Of a DNA stretch of 64,000 nucleotides, positions 60,138 to 64,000 are shown piece after piece; position 1 is the first letter of the stretch, and every line of letters starts with the position of its first letter. Under the pieces are notes generated by a model. That model saw only the letters and a list, made by a program, of their open reading frames with translations, did no database searches and had not been told where the DNA came from. The stretch is taken from contig NZ_MZXW01000024.1 of assembly GCF_004123905.1 (NCBI RefSeq), forward strand, positions 124,001 through 188,000, in the 5' to 3' direction. Position numbers and translations under genes: made by a program. The DNA comes from Bradyrhizobium betae (GTDB taxonomy: Bacteria; Pseudomonadota; Alphaproteobacteria; Rhizobiales; Xanthobacteraceae).

Positions 60138-62417
60138 CTACTCTCCATCCCGCAAGCGCCGATACAACGCGCCGAGGATGTTGGAATAATCGTCGGTCCA
60201 GACCCGCACCCTGTCGTCGGCTTCGGTCTGCTCCCACACCTTCGAGGAGGCGAGCTTCCCGACATCTTCCTCCTCGCGCGCGGAGATGACGACGTCGGTC
60301 GAGAAGATGTAGTCCCCATCGCGCCCGGAATCCTCGTTGAAGACCCAGCTCTTCATATCGTTGGCGTCCGCAATTCCGACCACGACGGTCTCGAGATCGA
60401 GGTGCCGGTTAGAGACGTGCATCACCACGGCGCCGTGCGGAGCAAGCTTGTCCTTGTAGATCTTCATCGCCTCTTCGGTGGCAAGATGGATCGGGATCGC
60501 ATCGGACGAATAGGCATCGACGATGATGAGATCATAGACGCCGTCCGGCTCCTTCGCGAAAGTGAGGCGCGCGTCGCCGATCACCGGCTTCAGGCCGGGC
60601 ATGCAGCTCGAGATGTAGCGGAAATTCTTCGGGTCGCTCGCGGCGTCGACCATGGACTGGTCGATCTCGAAGAAGGTCCAGTTCTCGCCGGGCTCGGCGG
60701 CGCAGGCGAGCGTGCCCGAGCCGACGCCAATCGCCGCGACCTTCAGCGGAGCGCCCTTGCGCTCGCGGATCGCGGTGATGGCCTGACCGATGCCACCGTC
60801 CTTGTGGTAGTAGGTGATCGGCTCGGGCCGGCCGGTGACCGGCGTGCCGTCATTGTTGCGGAAGCGCTCGGCGCCGTGGATCGTGGTGCCGTGCATCAGC
60901 ACATGGAAATAGCCGCCGGGCGTCTCCACGATCTTGTGCACGCCGAAGAAGCTGCGCACGGTGGTGACGCGGCCTTCGTCCGCCGGATAGATCCGGATCA
61001 ATGCCAGCGCCAGCGCGACGGTGGCAAAAATCTTCCAGCGCCCGGCATTGAGCGCCAATGTCAGCAGCGCCGCGAGCACTCCAACGGAGCCGGCGACCCA
61101 GACGCGGTGATCCTCGAACCAGGTCGAGAGGCTGCCGGTGGTGTAGGACGGCGCAACCAGCGCCGCCGCGAGCACGGCGAGCGCCACCCAGTACCATTTG
61201 GCGATGCCGGCGAGGCGCTCGTTCGCGGACGGGCGGCACAGCGCGGCGAGCGCGATCAGGATCGGGTATTCGGCGATCCACGAGAAGGTGAAGGGCGCGA
61301 CGAGCCCGGCAAACAGGCCGCCGACCATGCCGCCAAACGACAGCGCGACATAGAAGCCGGTGAGATATTTGGCTGCGGGGCGGGTCCGCGCCAGTTCGCC
61401 GTGACAGGCCATGGCGATGACGAAGAAGCACAATTGATGACCGCCGAGCGTCAGCAGCAGGTTCTGCTCGCCGCCGAAGGCCAGCAGGAAAATGACGCCC
61501 GCGATCGCGACCGGCTGGAGCATCAGCATCCATGTGTGCGGCAGCAGCGGCCGCGACTGGAACACCACCACCCAGGTCAAGAGATACAGCGACAGCGGCA
61601 GCACCCACAGCAGCGGCGCGGCCGCGACGTCGGTCGAGATATGCGCGGTGACCGCAATGAGCAGGCCGGACGGCACCGCGGCGAGGAAGATCCAGCGCAG
61701 TCGCATCACCAAGCCGGGGGCCGGCGCATTGATCTCCTCGGTTCGCGCGTCGGGCAGCGCCAGCTTCGGCGAGCGCAACAGCAGCACGCCGCAGGCGGCA
61801 ATCAGGAGAATCAGCAGACCGTAGCCGCCGGTCCAGAGCCGGTTCTGCGTGTGCAGCGTGAACATCGGCTCCAGCAGGAACGGATAGGACAACAGCGCGA
61901 GGAAGCTGCCGATGTTGGAGGAGGCATAAAGGAAATAGGGATCATGGCCGGCGGGATGGCCGGTGCGGACGAACCAGGCTTGCAGCAGCGGATTGTTGGC
62001 CGCCAGCGCAAAGAACGGCAGCCCGATCGAGACCACGAACAAACCTAGCAGCCAGAACGCATAGCCCGACGCGGGCGGCTCGCCATAGGCTGTGGCGATG
62101 CCGAGCGGCAGCGTGACGAAGGCCAGCACCAGCAGCAAGAGATGCACCACCACCGGAATAATGCGATTCCGGACCTGCATCAGCAGGTGCGCATAGGCAT
62201 AGCCGGCCAGAAGCAGCGACTGGAAGAACACCATCGCCACCGACCACACCGCCGGCGAGCCGCCGAGCCGCGGCAGCACCATCTTCGTGAACAGCGGCTG
62301 CACCGAGAAAAGCAGGAGCGCGCTGACGAAGATCGCGGCGGTGTAGACCGTCAGCAGCAGCCGGTTGCGCGACGAGGACGGCTGCTCCGTGGCGGCGGGT
62401 TGCACGATCGAATCCAT
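60138..62417 (-). CDS. membrane-fused spermidine-synthase-like protein
   Basis: A 759-residue protein. About the first 440 residues form a dozen or so membrane segments; a Rossmann-fold methyltransferase/aminopropyltransferase-like domain follows with RSFFGVHKIVETPGGYFHVLMHGTTIHG, the SAM-binding VAAIGVGSGTLACAA and the DLIIVDAYSSDAIPIHLATEEA segment of spermidine synthases. This fusion is common in proteobacteria but its substrate is unknown. ATG 62417 has GGAG five bases upstream; the frame stays open to 63869, but that part is antisense to the next gene. Confidence 0.88.
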   Translation of the reverse strand: MDSIVQPAATEQPSSSRNRLLLTVYTAAIFVSALLLFSVQPLFTKMVLPRLGGSPAVWSVAMVFFQSLLLAGYAYAHLLMQVRNRIIPVVVHLLLLVLAFVTLPLGIATAYGEPPASGYAFWLLGLFVVSIGLPFFALAANNPLLQAWFVRTGHPAGHDPYFLYASSNIGSFLALLSYPFLLEPMFTLHTQNRLWTGGYGLLILLIAACGVLLLRSPKLALPDARTEEINAPAPGLVMRLRWIFLAAVPSGLLIAVTAHISTDVAAAPLLWVLPLSLYLLTWVVVFQSRPLLPHTWMLMLQPVAIAGVIFLLAFGGEQNLLLTLGGHQLCFFVIAMACHGELARTRPAAKYLTGFYVALSFGGMVGGLFAGLVAPFTFSWIAEYPILIALAALCRPSANERLAGIAKWYWVALAVLAAALVAPSYTTGSLSTWFEDHRVWVAGSVGVLAALLTLALNAGRWKIFATVALALALIRIYPADEGRVTTVRSFFGVHKIVETPGGYFHVLMHGTTIHGAERFRNNDGTPVTGRPEPITYYHKDGGIGQAITAIRERKGAPLKVAAIGVGSGTLACAAEPGENWTFFEIDQSMVDAASDPKNFRYISSCMPGLKPVIGDARLTFAKEPDGVYDLIIVDAYSSDAIPIHLATEEAMKIYKDKLAPHGAVVMHVSNRHLDLETVVVGIADANDMKSWVFNEDSGRDGDYIFSTDVVISAREEEDVGKLASSKVWEQTEADDRVRVWTDDYSNILGALYRRLRDGE

Positions 62418-62532
62418 GGAAGCTCCAGCAAAACCCCGGCGGGCGCCGGACGGGCGCAATGGAGCACAAGGCGCCTGAACGGGCAATAAAGGGGCTCGTG
62501 ATGTTGCAGCAAGGAATGGCTGATATACAGAT

Positions 62533-62571
62533 GTCATTCCAGGTCCGTTCCTTCGGACCATCCCGGAATGG
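62533..62571. repeat. short inverted repeat (family F-like)
   Basis: GTCATTCCAGG pairs loosely with CCCGGAATGGC around the inner hairpin GGTCCG-TTCCTT-CGGACC. It lies in the divergent gap before the FAD-oxidoreductase gene, 24 bases from its start. Similar ends are present at 56091-56128. Confidence 0.6.
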
Positions 62572-62594
62572 CAGCGGAACAACTCGAACTCGTC

Positions 62595-64000
62595 ATGACC
62601 GAAACTGACGTCGTCATCATCGGCGCTGGCCATAACGGCCTCACCTGCGCGACCTATCTCGCGAAGGCGGGCCTGCGTGTGCGCGTGGTCGAGCGCCGCA
62701 GGGTGGTCGGCGGTGCCGCGGTGACCGAGGAGTTTCATCCGGGGTTCAGGAATTCGGTCGCGGCCTATACCGTGAGCCTGCTCAATCCGCAGGTCATCCG
62801 TGACCTCAAGCTGGCCGAACAGGGCCTGCGTATCGTCGAACGGCGCGCCCAGAATTTTTTGCCCGCGCCTGACGGCAGCTATCTCCTCACCGGCGAGGGG
62901 CGGACCAAAGCGTCCGTCGCGCGGCTCAGCGCGCATGATGCGGAGGCACTCGACGGTTTTTCGCGCGAGCTCGAAGACATCGCGGACGTGCTCAGGCAAT
63001 TCGTGCTGCGGGCGCCGCCGAACCTGCTCGACGGTTTCGGCACCAACGCGATCCGCGAGGCCGTGAACGCATTGCAGAGCGCCAACATCCTGCGTGGCCT
63101 CTCGCTGGAGCAAAGCCGCAGCCTGCTCGATCTCTTCACCCGCTCGGCCGGCGAGATGCTGGACGAGCGCTTCGAGCACGATCTGGTCAAGGCGCTGTTC
63201 GGCTTCGATGCTATCGTCGGCAATTATGCCAGCCCCTACGCGGCGGGCTCGGCCTATGTGATGCTGCACCACGCCTTCGGCGAGGTGAACGGCAAGAAGG
63301 GCGTCTGGGGCCACGCCATCGGCGGCATGGGTGCGATCACGCAGGCGATGGCGCGCGCCGCGCGCGACAAGGGCGTCGTGATCGACATCAATGCGGGCGT
63401 GCGCGAGGTGATCGTCGAGCGCGACCGCGCCGTCGGCGTGGTGCTGGAGAACGGCGAGACCATCCGCGCAAAGTATGTCGCGGCCAACGTCAATCCAAAA
63501 CTGCTCTATACGCGGCTGATCGCGGCCGACGCCCTGCCCCAGGATTTCCTGACCCGCATCCGGCACTGGAAGAACGGCTCCGGCACCTTCCGCATGAATG
63601 TAGCGCTGAACCGCCTGCCCTCCTTCACCGCGTTGCCTGGCGACGGCGATCATCTCTCCTCCGGCATCATCCTGGCACCCAGCCTCGGCTACATGGACCG
63701 CGCGTATCTCGATGCGCGGGCGCAAGGTTGGAGCCGGGAGCCAGTTGTCGAGATGCTGATCCCCTCGACGCTCGACGACACGCTGGCGCCCGAAGGACAA
63801 CACGTCGCGAGCCTGTTCTGCCAGCACGTCGCGCCCGAACTGGCCGACGGAAAGTCCTGGGACGACCATCGCGATGAGGTCGCCGATCTCATGATCGCGA
63901 CGGTGGACAACTACGCGCCGGGCTTCGCGGGAAGCGTGCTCGGCCGCCAGATCCTGTCCCCGCTCGATCTCGAACGGGAGTTCGGTCTGTTAGGCGGCGA
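62595..64000 (+). CDS. PYROXD2/phytoene-desaturase-like FAD-dependent oxidoreductase (3' end beyond window)
   Basis: The 468 residues in view begin MTETDVVIIGAGHNGLTCAT, the FAD-binding dinucleotide motif with the HNGL signature of PYROXD2-like proteins, then VVERRRVVGGAAVTEEFHPG. The central GVWGHAIGGMGAITQAMARAARDKG and the later ANVNPKLLYTRL are typical of the phytoene desaturase/amine oxidase fold. Carotenoid neighbours are absent, so PYROXD2-like is the better call. The frame is still open at base 64000. Confidence 0.88.
   Translation, partial: MTETDVVIIGAGHNGLTCATYLAKAGLRVRVVERRRVVGGAAVTEEFHPGFRNSVAAYTVSLLNPQVIRDLKLAEQGLRIVERRAQNFLPAPDGSYLLTGEGRTKASVARLSAHDAEALDGFSRELEDIADVLRQFVLRAPPNLLDGFGTNAIREAVNALQSANILRGLSLEQSRSLLDLFTRSAGEMLDERFEHDLVKALFGFDAIVGNYASPYAAGSAYVMLHHAFGEVNGKKGVWGHAIGGMGAITQAMARAARDKGVVIDINAGVREVIVERDRAVGVVLENGETIRAKYVAANVNPKLLYTRLIAADALPQDFLTRIRHWKNGSGTFRMNVALNRLPSFTALPGDGDHLSSGIILAPSLGYMDRAYLDARAQGWSREPVVEMLIPSTLDDTLAPEGQHVASLFCQHVAPELADGKSWDDHRDEVADLMIATVDNYAPGFAGSVLGRQILSPLDLEREFGLLGG

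Noticed and set aside
62418..63869. N-terminal extension of the spermidine-synthase-like frame
   Set aside because: It lies antisense to the FAD-oxidoreductase gene; ATG 62417 has a good ribosome site and gives the expected first membrane segment.

Overview
The window reads as chromosomal DNA of a GC-rich alphaproteobacterium of the Bradyrhizobium/Rhodopseudomonas type. The grounds are the high-GC codon usage, DUF2336, DUF1328 and DUF3313 proteins, a CYP199-like P450, a ROSE-type RNA thermometer ahead of a class A small heat-shock gene, and several families of palindromic intergenic repeats typical of that group. No tRNA, rRNA, insertion sequence, phage gene, CRISPR array or replication origin was found. 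Gene density is high and the content is mostly housekeeping, transport and catabolism rather than a genomic island.

Layout. 1-7 kb: end of a receiver-domain protein, then a leftward run of a small protein, a DUF2336 protein, a large AsmA protein and a cytochrome P450, divergent from a TetR regulator with a perfect palindromic operator between them. 7.8-14.6 kb: two large GGDEF-EAL proteins (one soluble with PAS/GAF, one membrane-bound with CHASE) flanking an MFS carrier. 14.8-20 kb: an ABC solute-binding protein convergent with a leftward TRAP operon (dctP, fused dctQM, 2-hydroxyacid dehydrogenase). 20-29.4 kb: DoxX/LysR pair, a secreted caspase-like protein, a SulP permease with STAS domain, a His/Gly-rich Spy-like protein, a D-lactate/glycolate-type FAD oxidase, a hotdog thioesterase and DUF1328. 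29.6-37.8 kb: UvrD helicase with an in-frame palindromic repeat, HicB-like orphan, two small periplasmic proteins, Mpo1-like protein, sugar-nucleotide-type epimerase, ICMT-like methyltransferase and a PQQ-type sugar dehydrogenase. 38-42.4 kb: aspartate dehydrogenase and LysR divergent from an MFS carrier and a tartrate/D-malate dehydrogenase. 42.4-44 kb: Hsp20 under a ROSE thermometer plus three small conserved proteins. 44.1-46.5 kb: lipoproteins and a LysM-tailed hydrolase. 46.6-50.8 kb: TetR, an NmrA/SDR/MarR operon and the relic of an Old Yellow Enzyme gene. 50.4-53.4 kb: a MarR / solute-binding protein / CYP199-like P450 module that looks like para-substituted benzoate uptake and demethylation. 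53.4-64 kb: a second secreted hydrolase, a YadGH-type ABC exporter, an L,D-transpeptidase, an M28-like protein with degenerate metal ligands, a glycerophosphodiesterase, a membrane-fused spermidine-synthase-like protein and the 5' part of a PYROXD2/phytoene-desaturase-like oxidoreductase.

The most notable observations are the palindromic repeat translated in frame inside UvrD, the ROSE thermometer, several sharp operator palindromes, the broken Old Yellow Enzyme, and enzymes whose expected catalytic residues are absent. I did not see a clearly new multi-gene defence or mobile system; all function calls come from reading the sequence without database searches.
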